Below, in pieces: positions 20,992 to 29,165 of a DNA stretch of 29,176 bases. Under the pieces are notes generated by a model. That model worked only from the letters and a program-made list of their open reading frames with translations, made no database searches and had not been told where the DNA came from. Made by a program: the position numbers and the translations under genes. Numbering within the stretch: the first letter of the stretch is position 1; each line of letters starts with the position of its first letter. The DNA comes from Christensenella sp. UBA1750 (GTDB taxonomy: Bacteria; Bacillota; Clostridia; Christensenellales; UBA1750). Location: NCBI GenBank assembly GCA_002315655.1, contig DCHO01000068.1, positions 1-29,176 on the forward strand, in the 5' to 3' direction.

Positions 20992-21768
20992 ATGAAGAAA
21001 AAAGTGATTTTGATCGTGATTGCGGCCTGCGTCGTGCTCGGCGCGATCCTGGCCGTAACCCTGACGCAGCAGAATAAATCCGGGGTGCAGACCGATGTGC
21101 CCGCAGCGGAGACCGCGGCTGCTCCCGAAGAAACCGCTGAAGAACCCGAGGAAGCTACGGAAGCGCCTACGGCGACCCCCACGGCGACCCCGACGGCAAC
21201 GCCCACGGCTACACCCACTGCAACGCCGACGGCTACGCCTACCCCGACTCCGACCCCCACGGCGACGCCTACGCCTACGCCCACGGCAACGCCCACACTG
21301 ACCCCGACAGCGACTCCCACAGCGACCCCCACGGCAACGCTCTCTCCCACTCCCACGGTGACGGCCTCCCCGGAAGCGGAGCCCACACAGAAATCCTCCG
21401 GCATCGCCTCCGAGGTGCTTGATCTGATCAATGCGGAGCGCGCCAAACAAGGGCTTTCGGCGCTGTCCCTGTCTTCCAGCCTGAACAAGGTGGCAAAGCT
21501 GCGGGCAGAGGAGATTACGCAGGTCTTCTCCCACAACCGCCCGGACGGCTCCCCCTGCTACACGGCGATGGACGATCTTGGCGTGTCCTTCTCCGAGTTC
21601 GGTGAGAACCTCGCCGCCGGCATGACTTCCGCGCAGGAAGTGGTGGATGCCTGGATGGCTTCCGCCGGCCACAAGGCCAACATTATGAACGGCAGCTTCA
21701 CTAAGATGGGTCTTGCCCGCGTCTCCTACGACGGCACCTACTATTGGGCGCAGGTCTTCTCAAGATAA
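20992..21768 (+). CDS. CAP/SCP-domain surface protein with Thr-Ala-Pro spacer (258 aa)
   Basis: ATG 20992 follows GCGGAGGAATTTTT. Residues 1-26 form an uncleaved or signal-type membrane segment. Next comes an acidic Ala/Glu stretch and then, at about residues 61-125, a spacer built of TATP/TPTP units. The C-terminal 125 residues are a CAP (SCP/PR-1/YkwD-type) domain: LINAERAKQGLSALSLSSSL, AKLRAEEI, FSHNRPDGSP, FGENLAAGMTSAQEVVDAWM, SAGHKANIMN and YYWAQVFSR, with the conserved His and Glu residues in place. Such proteins are extracellular; the biochemical role of bacterial CAP domains is mostly unsettled. The spacer presumably holds the domain out from the cell wall. Confidence 0.92.
   Translation: MKKKVILIVIAACVVLGAILAVTLTQQNKSGVQTDVPAAETAAAPEETAEEPEEATEAPTATPTATPTATPTATPTATPTATPTPTPTPTATPTPTPTATPTLTPTATPTATPTATLSPTPTVTASPEAEPTQKSSGIASEVLDLINAERAKQGLSALSLSSSLNKVAKLRAEEITQVFSHNRPDGSPCYTAMDDLGVSFSEFGENLAAGMTSAQEVVDAWMASAGHKANIMNGSFTKMGLARVSYDGTYYWAQVFSR
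21169..21360 (+). repeat. Degenerate hexamer/triplet repeat coding for the Thr-Ala-Pro spacer
   Basis: About 190 bases of ACNGCNACNCCN units code for TATPTATP-type sequence with shifting third bases. The reading frame is kept. Length variation between strains is likely. Confidence 0.85.
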
Positions 21769-21786
21769 CCAAACATGAATAACAAA

Positions 21787-21820
21787 AGCGTCCCGGCGGA
21801 TTTCTCCGCTGGGACGCTTT
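21787..21820. terminator. Bidirectional terminator after the CAP gene
   Basis: AGCGTCCCGGCGGA pairs with TCCGCTGGGACGCT around TTTC, flanked by an A run and TTTC. Confidence 0.85.
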
Positions 21821-21870
21821 CTATGATGAAGGATGCCAGAAGGGGATGCTTTATGGAGGGAGCGAAGCGA

Positions 21871-22097
21871 CTGGAGCATGAGCGTTTCGCAACAAAACAC
21901 CCCGGTGGGGTGTTTTGAAGAATAAGCCATGCGGAACAGCGGAATTTCCTGAAAGGGAATTTCGCTGCGGAGGATGAAGGGTGCCCAAAGGGGCACCTGG
22001 AGCATGAGCGTTTCGCAACAAAACACCCCGGTGGGGTGTTTTGAAGAATAAGCCATGCGGAACAGCGGAATTTCCTGAAAGGGAATTTCGCTGCGGA
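21871..22097. repeat. 126-base-period tandem repeat, two copies (REP-like)
   Basis: The block from CTGGAGCATGAGCGTTTCGC to TTTCGCTGCGGA occurs at 21871-21972 and again at 21997-22097, nearly identical. Each copy has two palindromes: AAACACCCC/GGGGTGTTTT, and GCGGAAnnAGCGGAATTTCC with GGAAATTCGCTGC-type pairing. Copies are separated by a unique 25-base segment with its own small hairpin (GTGCCC/GGGCAC). The minus-strand open frame through it is a by-product. It fills the gap between the convergent CAP and penicillin-binding protein genes. Confidence 0.85.
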
Positions 22098-22098
22098 A

Positions 22099-24642
22099 TC
22101 AACCCATAGCCCCTTGTTCATCCGCCTCTGTCGGCACGTTCGGGTCGATCTGCCAACCGGCCTGCCCGAGAATGTCGTCAATGAGGCCTGTGTATCCTTC
22201 CAGCCCGCCAATGATGGCCGAATTGGGATGCAGCGTACAGTAAAGCTCGGGATGCAGCCCCTGTTCCAGCGCGGTGGTGAATTCCAGCGCGTTGTTGTAG
22301 CCGTAAATGCCGTGGGGGAACAGTGTCAGCAGCTTCTCCTGATCGAGAATCTGGTCGGTCATCCATTCCAGAGGCACAATCTGATACGCTACATCCGCAA
22401 CGGTTGTCGGGTCGCAGGTGTTGGTCGCCAGCTGCCCGGTGAAGGTGTCCGTGGAGAGCAGAACATGGAGGTCACAGGTTTCCGTGGGCACGTTTTCGGC
22501 CAGGCACCAGTCCGTAGTCGGGGGATAGTCCGTGTCCGCCCGGCAGGCGTCCGTGCACAGCTTGCCCGTCAGGGAGCACAGTTCCACCTTGACCAGCCCC
22601 AGTTCCTCCGGGTCTGCGTCGAAAATGGGCTTGTCCTCCTGCTCGTAGGTCGTGACGATGCGGCTCATAATCTCCTGCCAGATGGGCGCGGCATCCTTGC
22701 CGCCGGTCGCGCCGGAGTAGAGGGACTTGAAATCGTCGCTGCCCACCCACAGGGCGCAGGAATAATAGGGGGTCATGCCCGCGAAGAACACGGATTTGCA
22801 GTCGGTGTGGGTGCCGGTCTTGCCGCCCACGGTCATGCCCTTGATCTTGGCGGAGGTGCCTGTGCCGTGCTGCACCGCGTCTTCCAGCATATCAATGAGC
22901 ATATAGGCGGTGGAGGCCTTGAACACCTGCCGCCGGGAGGAAGCCTGTTCGGCTTTCAGGTCAAGGATGATGTTTCCGTCCGCATCGGTGATCTTGGTGA
23001 AGGTCAGCGGCTTCTGATACACGCCGCCGTTGGCGACGGTGCCGTAAGCCTCCGCCATTTCCTCCACTGTGATGCCGGAGGAACCCAAAGCAAGCCCGGA
23101 GCCGTCCGCATTGATGTGGCTCTCGTCCACCCCTAAGGCTTTCAGGTAGTCCACCGAGGTCTGAACCCCGACCTTGGAGACCAGTGTGTTTGCCGCCACG
23201 ATGTTTAAGGAAGCGCGCATACCGGCGCGGAGCGTCACCATACCGGTGTATTGCTTGGAGGAGGAGTTGGAGGGGTAGCCCTTGCCGGAGACCCAGCCTT
23301 CAATGGGCAGCGGCAGGTTGGAGGACACCGCTCCGGGGGAGTAGCCCAAGTCCAGCGCGGGGCCGTAGACCGCCAGGGGCTTGATGGAGGAGCCGACGGG
23401 CATATTGGCGGATGTGGCGCGGTTCAGCACCAGCTTCTGCGTCTGGGGCGTCCGGCTGCCCACCACGGCGCGCACCTCGCCCTGCGTGAAGTCGTAGATC
23501 ACGCACGCGCACTGGGGCTGCTCGGATTGGGTGCTTTGAGAGTAAGCGTCATTGGGGTCGGCCAGTGCCGGGTAGTCCTCCCAGGTGTAGAGCACGTCCT
23601 CTGCGATGTTCTGCACCACGGGGTCAATGGTGGTGTAAATGTTGTAGCCGCCGGTCTGAATCTCGGAACGGATGACCTTGCGGTTTGCGGTGGTGTTCTC
23701 CATGTTGCGATGCTCCAGCAGCTCGTTCACAACATCGTCCAGCACCGTTTCCACGGCGGAGGGCATATCATACAGGTCGTTGACCGTGCTGGTCTCCACG
23801 ACCCGCAGCACGTCCTTCAAGGCCTGCTCGTACTCCAATTTCGTGATGAAATTGTTCTCATACATACATTTGAGCACATAATCGGTGCGGTCGTTGAGGG
23901 TCGAGGGTGTGCCGCCGCCGTAGTAGCACCTGCGCGGGTTGTAACGCGAGGGATTTCTGGTGATGGCCGCAAGCGACGCGCACTCCCGCAGGGTCAGCTC
24001 GCTCAAATCCTTGTCGTAATAGTCCTTCGCCGCGGCCTTCACGCCGTAATTGCTGCCGCCCAGCGGCACGATGTTTAAGTACCATTCCAGAATCTGATCC
24101 TTGGAATATTCCTTCTCCATCTCCACGGCCATGTAGGCCTCCTGCAGCTTGCGCTTGTAGCTGACTTCGTTCGTCAGCAAACAGTTTTTTACCAACTGCT
24201 GGGTGATGGTGGAGCCGCCCTGTGTGCTCTCGTTGCGCAGGTTGGAGACGAACGCGCCCGCAATGCGCTTGATGTCGATGCCGTTGTGGGTGTAAAAGCG
24301 CGCGTCCTCCACAGCAACGTATGCGTGCGCCAGATTGTCGGGAATCTCGTCCGCCGTCGCCCAGATGCGGTATTCCGAGCCGGTGTATTCCGTGATGAGC
24401 TCGCCGTTGCAGTCGTAGATGAACGAGGTCAGGTTCTGCGAATAAATCTGCGTCACATCCAGCTGCGGCGTGGTGTCAAAGTACGCCTTGGCAATGCCCA
24501 TGACCGCGCCAAAGCCCGCGCTCCCGATCACCAGCATCACGCAAATCAGAATGGCCACGGACGAGCACAGCACCGCCAATATGAAGTTCGGCTGCTTGTC
24601 CCGCTTTTTGAATATGGAAAAATGCTTTTTTTTGCTGTTCAT
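22099..24642 (-). CDS. Class A penicillin-binding protein, bifunctional glycosyltransferase/transpeptidase (847 aa)
   Basis: It polymerises and cross-links peptidoglycan at the outer face of the membrane. A cytoplasmic basic start and one membrane span (about residues 19-50) are followed by the glycosyltransferase domain: AVEDARFYTHNGID with catalytic Glu112, GGSTITQQLVKN at 142-153 and KRKLQEAYMAVEMEKEYSKD. The transpeptidase domain has SSIKP (S418, K421), a SLN motif in RASLNIVAANTL, and KTGT (K608-T611). ATG 24642 follows CGGAGGGAACGC. A C-terminal region of about 150 residues after the transpeptidase domain is rich in Thr and Cys and has no recognised domain. PBP1A/PonA type. Confidence 0.95.
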   Translation of the reverse strand: MNSKKKHFSIFKKRDKQPNFILAVLCSSVAILICVMLVIGSAGFGAVMGIAKAYFDTTPQLDVTQIYSQNLTSFIYDCNGELITEYTGSEYRIWATADEIPDNLAHAYVAVEDARFYTHNGIDIKRIAGAFVSNLRNESTQGGSTITQQLVKNCLLTNEVSYKRKLQEAYMAVEMEKEYSKDQILEWYLNIVPLGGSNYGVKAAAKDYYDKDLSELTLRECASLAAITRNPSRYNPRRCYYGGGTPSTLNDRTDYVLKCMYENNFITKLEYEQALKDVLRVVETSTVNDLYDMPSAVETVLDDVVNELLEHRNMENTTANRKVIRSEIQTGGYNIYTTIDPVVQNIAEDVLYTWEDYPALADPNDAYSQSTQSEQPQCACVIYDFTQGEVRAVVGSRTPQTQKLVLNRATSANMPVGSSIKPLAVYGPALDLGYSPGAVSSNLPLPIEGWVSGKGYPSNSSSKQYTGMVTLRAGMRASLNIVAANTLVSKVGVQTSVDYLKALGVDESHINADGSGLALGSSGITVEEMAEAYGTVANGGVYQKPLTFTKITDADGNIILDLKAEQASSRRQVFKASTAYMLIDMLEDAVQHGTGTSAKIKGMTVGGKTGTHTDCKSVFFAGMTPYYSCALWVGSDDFKSLYSGATGGKDAAPIWQEIMSRIVTTYEQEDKPIFDADPEELGLVKVELCSLTGKLCTDACRADTDYPPTTDWCLAENVPTETCDLHVLLSTDTFTGQLATNTCDPTTVADVAYQIVPLEWMTDQILDQEKLLTLFPHGIYGYNNALEFTTALEQGLHPELYCTLHPNSAIIGGLEGYTGLIDDILGQAGWQIDPNVPTEADEQGAMG

Positions 24643-24786
24643 GCGTTCCCTCCGAAAGAGTCACACTTAATCCATAGTATATTCTGCGTCAGCGTTGCTT
24701 ATTCCTGCATTTTCCTGTTCCTTTAAGCAGAAACGCCAAAGCGGATTACATTACCAAAACGATATATTAATCTTTTATGTTTCTCT

Positions 24787-24815
24787 TTACGGCAGGGGTT
24801 TTTCTGTGGTATAAT
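24787..24815 (+). promoter_or_regulatory. Promoter of the yebC gene
   Basis: TTACGG (24787-24792), 17 bases, TATAAT (24810-24815). The -35 is poor, the -10 perfect. Confidence 0.65.
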
Positions 24816-24858
24816 AATGCAAGGAAATTATGTAATCTCAACTCAGGAGGGTTTTTAT

Positions 24859-25596
24859 ATGTCCGGACATTCCAAGTGGCACAACATACAGATGAAGAAG
24901 GGCAAGACCGACGCCGCCAGAGGCAAGATCTTCACCAAGATCGGCCGTGAAATCGCCATCGCCGTGCGCGAAGGCGGCCCCGACCCGTCCATCAACGCCA
25001 AGCTGCGCGACGTGGTCAACAAGGCCAAGTCCAACAATATGCCCAACGATAACATCATGCGCTCCATCAAGAAGGCCGCCGGTGAAGGCACCGGGGAGAA
25101 CTACAAAGAGGCGACCTACGAAGGCTACGGCCCCGCCGGCACCGCCATCATCGTGGAGTGCATCACCGATAACTTAAACCGCACCGCCTCCGATGTGCGC
25201 CACTGCTTTGAAAAGAGCGGCGGTTCCATGGGTGCCACCGGCTGCGTCTCCTGGATGTTCGACCGCAAGGGCATCATCCTGGTTCCCGCCGAAGGACTGG
25301 ACGAAGATGAAGTCATGATGGATGCCGTGGAAGCCGGTGCCAACGATGTGAACCTCAACGACGACTACTTCGAGATCGAGACCGACCCCAACGAAGTGGG
25401 CACCGTCCGTGAAGCGCTGGAAGGCAAGTACACCGTCGAGTCCGCCGAGGCCTCTCTGGTTCCCCAGAACACCACCGACCCCGCCGGGGAAGACCTGGAA
25501 AAGCTGCAGAAAATCCTCGATATGCTGGACGATCTGGACGATGTTTCCGAGGTCTACCACAACGCCAACCTCCCCGAAGAGGAAGAAGAAGACTAA
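24859..25596 (+). CDS. yebC: YebC/PmpR family protein (245 aa)
   Basis: The family was long annotated as DNA-binding regulators; some members help ribosomes through proline stretches. ATG 24859 follows CTCAGGAGGGTTTTTAT, and the protein begins with the signature MSGHSKWHNIQMKKGKTDAA, RGKIFTKIGREI. It has GPDPSINAKLR, KAKSNNMPNDNIMRSIKKA, the YEGYGPAGTAIIVECITDN block and CVSWMFDRKG. Full length. The start at 24817 lacks support. Given the poly-proline reading frame at the left edge, a role in translating such stretches is an interesting but untested link. Confidence 0.95.
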   Translation: MSGHSKWHNIQMKKGKTDAARGKIFTKIGREIAIAVREGGPDPSINAKLRDVVNKAKSNNMPNDNIMRSIKKAAGEGTGENYKEATYEGYGPAGTAIIVECITDNLNRTASDVRHCFEKSGGSMGATGCVSWMFDRKGIILVPAEGLDEDEVMMDAVEAGANDVNLNDDYFEIETDPNEVGTVREALEGKYTVESAEASLVPQNTTDPAGEDLEKLQKILDMLDDLDDVSEVYHNANLPEEEEED

Positions 25597-25610
25597 GCCG
25601 CAAAAAACTT

Positions 25611-25646
25611 ACTCCCCTGCATGGTTTTCATGCAAGGGAGTTTTTT
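25611..25646. terminator. Bidirectional terminator between yebC and the flavin reductase-like gene
   Basis: ACTCCCCTGCATG pairs with CATGCAAGGGAGT around GTTTT, with T6 on the plus side and an A run on the other. Confidence 0.88.
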
Positions 25647-25653
25647 GTTGGGC

Positions 25654-26166
25654 TTACAGGTCGGTGCGATAGCACGCCACGACCTCACCGAAGTACAGAA
25701 CGTGCATATCCCCGTCCGCGTAGCATTTGTCGTACACGTTTTTGTCCATGCCCGCCTTGTCCATCTCCGTCACAAGCTGAATTTCGCACTCAATGTGCAG
25801 GTCGCATTGGTCGATGATGATGGAATCCACGGATTTTGCCTCTGCAAAGGAAAGATTGCATCCGGCAAACTTATCCTCGTTGTAGCCGTGGTGCGTGCCC
25901 ACATAGGCAAGCTCCTTCTTTAGCTGCCCGTGCAGCGGCACGGAGATGGTGAAGCTCTCCGCGTTTTGCAAAAGCGAAAGGGTGTGCCGGTCATGCCGGA
26001 TGGGCGCGACATACACGTTTTTGTTCCAGTAGAACGCAGGCCCGCCCCATGCGGTGTTCATGGTGTTCACCCTGCCCTGCTTATCTTTCACGGAGAAGAA
26101 GATTCCCCCGTGTGCCAAATGGTCGAGAATCAGCCCCGACACCTCGGCATAATTTACGTCTTTCAT
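25654..26166 (-). CDS. Flavin reductase-like, FMN-binding split-barrel protein (170 aa)
   Basis: ATG 26166 follows TATAGGAGGGTGACACAAC. The layout fits the flavin reductase-like split barrel: GGIFFSVKDKQGRVNTMNTA at the start, a WNKNVYVAPIRHDRHTLSLL strand-loop, FTISVPLHGQLKKELAYVGT, GYNEDKFAG and an ending strand HVLYFGEVVACYRTDL. Members bind FMN and reduce flavin or act as oxidoreductases; the substrate cannot be read from the sequence. Single gene. Confidence 0.85.
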   Translation of the reverse strand: MKDVNYAEVSGLILDHLAHGGIFFSVKDKQGRVNTMNTAWGGPAFYWNKNVYVAPIRHDRHTLSLLQNAESFTISVPLHGQLKKELAYVGTHHGYNEDKFAGCNLSFAEAKSVDSIIIDQCDLHIECEIQLVTEMDKAGMDKNVYDKCYADGDMHVLYFGEVVACYRTDL

Positions 26167-26215
26167 GTTGTGTCACCCTCCTATATGTCTATAATTTGCT
26201 CCTTGAGAACCACTG

Positions 26216-26270
26216 TCCAAAAGGCTCGCCCGCTTGCGGGAGAGCTGTCGCGTAGCGACTGAGAGGGTAC
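26216..26270. repeat. Dispersed palindromic repeat, copy 2
   Basis: Contains CCCGCTTGCGGG and GTCGCGTAGCGAC hairpins. It is the inverted counterpart of 4527-4582. Confidence 0.7.
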
Positions 26271-26277
26271 TCCCGCT

Positions 26278-26484
26278 TTACGCCTCTCTTTTCCTGAACA
26301 GCAGCGAAATGCACCACAACCCGCACAGCCCTACGACGGCGTAGATGATGCGGGACAGAACAGAGGCTTGCCCGCCGAAGAGCGAGGCTACCAGATCGAA
26401 GCGGAACAGCCCGATGAGCAGCCAGTTCAGTGCGCCGATAATGACAAGCAGCAGCGTGATGCGATCCATAACAGTCGTTTCCAT
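26278..26484 (-). CDS. DUF378 (YuzA-like) small membrane protein (68 aa)
   Basis: ATG 26484 follows CAAAGGAGGAATTTTC; the longer frame to 26523 lacks a ribosome site. Two membrane spans (ITLLLVIIGALNWLLIGLF, IIYAVVGLCGLWCISLLF) with the family hallmark GALNWLLIGLFRFDLVASLF and a basic end FRKREA. Function of the family is unknown. Confidence 0.9.
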   Translation of the reverse strand: METTVMDRITLLLVIIGALNWLLIGLFRFDLVASLFGGQASVLSRIIYAVVGLCGLWCISLLFRKREA

Positions 26485-26546
26485 GAAAATTCCTCCTTTG
26501 AGATCGTTCTCAAAGGCTATCATGACCGTTTTTCAATGGATTTATA

Positions 26547-26852
26547 CTACAATTCCGTGCCGAAATCGTTGCGGGGATCGGAAGAACGCCCTTTTTCCTT
26601 CAGAAATTCCACCTCGAACTTGTCAAAGGCGATGGGCTCCATGAAATGCTCCTGCGTAAATGCCGTCCTGCCGAAGCGCTCCACCTCATCCGAATGCTTA
26701 TTCAGCCACAGCGGGCGCGGAATGTCCAATTTATAGCAGATTTCCGACAACGCCTCCTGCATGGCTTCCTCATCGGTCGCGCCGTTTGCTTCCACCGTCA
26801 CATCCTGCCAGATGCGCTGCTTTTTCCTTAAAATTCCCCAAACTCTGCTCAT
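26547..26852 (-). CDS. Conserved hypothetical protein (101 aa)
   Basis: ATG 26852 follows TTGGGAGGATTTCT. The frame is open further upstream but without a ribosome site, and the promoter at 26884-26912 lies inside that extension. The protein is soluble, with MSRVWGILRKKQRIWQD, an Ala/Glu helix (TDEEAMQEALSEICYKLDI), PRPLWLNKHSDEVERFGRTA and a charged C terminus. I recall similar short proteins in Clostridia without an assigned role; no function is proposed. Confidence 0.78.
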   Translation of the reverse strand: MSRVWGILRKKQRIWQDVTVEANGATDEEAMQEALSEICYKLDIPRPLWLNKHSDEVERFGRTAFTQEHFMEPIAFDKFEVEFLKEKGRSSDPRNDFGTEL

Positions 26853-26883
26853 AGAAATCCTCCCAAGTCCTGTCTTGCTTCCT

Positions 26884-26912
26884 ATTATAAATGATTCTGT
26901 TCTGTATCGCAA
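26884..26912 (-). promoter_or_regulatory. Sigma-A promoter of the 101-aa hypothetical gene
   Basis: On the minus strand: TTGCGA (26907-26912), 17 bases, TATAAT (26884-26889). Confidence 0.75.
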
Positions 26913-26931
26913 GACCGTGTTGGATTAGCGG

Positions 26932-26960
26932 TTGCAAAACACAAGAATCTATTGTATAAT
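26932..26960 (+). promoter_or_regulatory. Sigma-A promoter of the dehydratase gene
   Basis: TTGCAA (26932-26937), 17 bases, TATAAT (26955-26960). Divergent from the promoter at 26884. Confidence 0.82.
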
Positions 26961-26994
26961 GATAACAGTAAATTTTGTTAAGGAGGCAAATCCT

Positions 26995-28218
26995 ATGGCA
27001 AAAATCGTTACGATTAAGGACATTTACCCGATTTGCACCGCGCCCGAAGGCATCCCTCTCGTCATCGTGAAGGTCGTCACCTCCGAGCCCGGCCTCTACG
27101 GCATCGGCTGCGCCACCTACACCCAGAGATGGATCACCGTGGCCAACGCCGTCACCAACTACATGAAGCCCCTGCTGGTGGGCAAGGACGTTTCCCGCAT
27201 CGAGGACATCTGGCAGATGGCCATGGTCTCCCCCTACTGGCGCAACGGCCCCATCTTGAACAACGCCATCTCCGGTGTGGACGAGGCGCTGTGGGACATC
27301 AAGGGCAAGATGTGCGGCGTGCCCGTCTATGACCTTCTGGGCGGCAAGTGCCGTGAGGCAGCGCGTGTGTACCGTCATGCCGACGGCAAATCTCTGGAAG
27401 AAGTCGGCGACAAGGTGCAGGCCTTCATGGAGGACGGCGTGCAGGTCATCCGCGTGCAGTACGGCGGATACGGCGGAAACTCCGGCAACCGCAATTCCTA
27501 CATTGACGACTTAAAGCCCGACGGAGCCTGCGAGGGCGCGTACTACGATCCTCTCGGCTACGAAAACTCCGTCACCAAGCTCTTCGAGTATATGCGCAAT
27601 CGCTTCGGCATGGGCGTGGAGCTCTGCCATGACGTGCACGAGCACCTTGACCCCATCAACGCCATCCATCTGGCCAAGGAGCTCGACCAGTACCGCCTGT
27701 TCTTCTATGAGGATTCTCTGGCTCCCGAGCAGGTCGATTGGTTCCGCATGATGCGCGGTCAGACCACTGTGCCCATCGCCATGGGTGAGCTGTTCAACAA
27801 CCCCAACGAATACAACAAGCTCATCGCCGAGCGTCTCATCGACTTCATCCGCTGCCACGTCTCCCAGATCGGCGGCATCACCCCCGCCAAGAAGCTGGCT
27901 TCCTTCTGCGAAGCCTTCGGCGTGAAGACCGCCTGGCACGGCCCCGGGGACACCTCTCCCGTCGGCCACGCTGCGGACATTCATCTGGACGTGTCCTCCT
28001 GGAACTTCGGTATTCAGGAATGGGCGGGCTTCCGCGGTGCCACCTTCGATGTGTTCTCCGGCTGCCCCGAGCTTCGCAAGGGCTATGTCTATCCCAACGA
28101 GAACCCCGGCCTCGGCATCGACATCGACGAGGAGGAAGCCAAGAAGTATCCCTGCTCCGAAAAGCTTCCCTTCTGGACGAACTGCCGCCGTCCCGACGGT
28201 ACCCTGAACAGACCCTAA
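26995..28218 (+). CDS. ManD/RspA-type enolase-superfamily sugar-acid dehydratase (407 aa)
   Basis: ATG 26995 follows TTAAGGAGGCAAATCC. The protein matches the D-mannonate dehydratase (ManD) subgroup of the mandelate-racemase branch. It has an N-terminal capping domain with SGVDEALWDIKGKMCGVPVY and LLGGKCREAARVYRHADG. The barrel has metal ligands in ELCHDVHEHLDP, FFYEDSLAPE and MGELFNNPNE, the RCHVSQIGGITPAKKLA strand, and the active-site block TAWHGPGDTSPVGHAA. The subgroup contains both D-mannonate and D-gluconate dehydratases and members with weak or no such activity, so the substrate is not fixed. It would form a 2-keto-3-deoxy sugar acid. Single-gene unit. Confidence 0.9.
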   Translation: MAKIVTIKDIYPICTAPEGIPLVIVKVVTSEPGLYGIGCATYTQRWITVANAVTNYMKPLLVGKDVSRIEDIWQMAMVSPYWRNGPILNNAISGVDEALWDIKGKMCGVPVYDLLGGKCREAARVYRHADGKSLEEVGDKVQAFMEDGVQVIRVQYGGYGGNSGNRNSYIDDLKPDGACEGAYYDPLGYENSVTKLFEYMRNRFGMGVELCHDVHEHLDPINAIHLAKELDQYRLFFYEDSLAPEQVDWFRMMRGQTTVPIAMGELFNNPNEYNKLIAERLIDFIRCHVSQIGGITPAKKLASFCEAFGVKTAWHGPGDTSPVGHAADIHLDVSSWNFGIQEWAGFRGATFDVFSGCPELRKGYVYPNENPGLGIDIDEEEAKKYPCSEKLPFWTNCRRPDGTLNRP

Positions 28219-28232
28219 ACAAAAGCATAAGC

Positions 28233-28276
28233 AAGGCGCATAGCCCCGAAAATGGGACTATGCGCCTTTTCATTTT
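28233..28276. terminator. Bidirectional terminator between dehydratase and antiporter genes
   Basis: AAGGCGCATAGCCCC pairs with GGGACTATGCGCCTT around GAAAAT, with TTTTCATTTT after it. Confidence 0.88.
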
Positions 28277-28295
28277 ATGAATTGAGGGAAGAACC

Positions 28296-29165
28296 TTACG
28301 CGACGGAATCCTTGCCGACGGTTCTTTTCAGGACGATCATCACACCGAACAGCAGCGCAATGGACAGCGGCAGGCAGATGTACCAGTTCCGGATGAGACC
28401 GGTAAAGAGATAGGAGACGAAGGACACAGCCGCAACCGTGAGTGCGTAGGGCAGTTGGGTGGAGACGTGGTTGACGTGTTCGCACTGAGCGCCCGCGGAG
28501 GACATGATGGTGGTGTCGGAGATGGGGGAGCAGTGGTCGCCGCAGACGGAACCTGCAAGGCAAGCGGACATTCCGATGAGCATAAGCTCGCTGCCCGCCG
28601 GGAACACGCCGATGACGATGGGGATCAGGATGGAGAAGGTGCCCCAGGAGGTGCCGGTGGCAAAGGAGATGCCGCAGGCCACCACGAAGATGATGGCGGG
28701 CAGGAAGTTTTGCAGTGCGCCCGCGTTGGCCAGCGCGTTGGTCACAAAGTCGTCAGAGCCCAACAGAGCGGTCATGGTCTTTAACGAGGTAGCCATGGTC
28801 AGGATGATGATGGCGGGAGCCATGGCGATGAGGCCTTCGGGAACACAGGCCATGGTGTCCTTAAAGGAGATGAGCCTGCGGCAGAGCATATAGACGATGG
28901 AGATGAGCAGGGTCACAATGCCGCCCATGGCAAGACCGGTGGCTACGGCTGTGTCCCCGAAAGCGCCCGCAACGTCGTGGAAGTAATCGGAGGTCGCATC
29001 ATAGTAGCCGCCGCAGTACAGCAGAGAGATCACGCACGCAACGATCAGCAGCGCCACAGGGAAGATCAGGTCGATGACCTTTGAGCGCTTGTTGTCCGCG
29101 CCGATGTTCTCCTTGGAGACGACCTCGCTGCCGAAGGTGAACAGGTCTCCCTTTGAGGGTGCAAC
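28296..29165 (-). CDS. NhaC-type Na+/H+ antiporter, N-terminal part missing
   Basis: Homologous sequence starts well upstream of any in-frame start: the frame reads VAPSKGDLFTFGSEVVSKEN, then IGADNKRSKVIDLIFPVALL from 29165 inward. The GTG at 29057 lies in the middle of a membrane span and is not a start. The preserved C-terminal part of about 290 residues has several spans and the family block GSVCGDHCSPISDTTIMSSA followed by CEHVNHVSTQLPYA, and the ISFATGTSWGTFSILIPI motif. NhaC-family members exchange Na+ for H+ or move organic acids or amino acids. An in-frame TAA at 29166-29168 cuts off the N-terminal half; see findings. Confidence 0.85.
   Translation of the reverse strand, partial: VAPSKGDLFTFGSEVVSKENIGADNKRSKVIDLIFPVALLIVACVISLLYCGGYYDATSDYFHDVAGAFGDTAVATGLAMGGIVTLLISIVYMLCRRLISFKDTMACVPEGLIAMAPAIIILTMATSLKTMTALLGSDDFVTNALANAGALQNFLPAIIFVVACGISFATGTSWGTFSILIPIVIGVFPAGSELMLIGMSACLAGSVCGDHCSPISDTTIMSSAGAQCEHVNHVSTQLPYALTVAAVSFVSYLFTGLIRNWYICLPLSIALLFGVMIVLKRTVGKDSVA

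Noticed and set aside
20937..21672. Two long minus-strand frames rich in Val/Gly or Arg/Gly
   Set aside because: By-products of the Thr-Ala-Pro codon repeats in the CAP-domain gene.
21760..22102. Minus-strand frames with FCCETLMLQ repeats
   Set aside because: They follow the tandem palindromic repeat; no start signal, and protein repeat simply mirrors the DNA repeat.
22114..23136. 340-aa open frame on the plus strand
   Set aside because: Antisense to the penicillin-binding protein gene, whose catalytic motifs are intact; no start signal.
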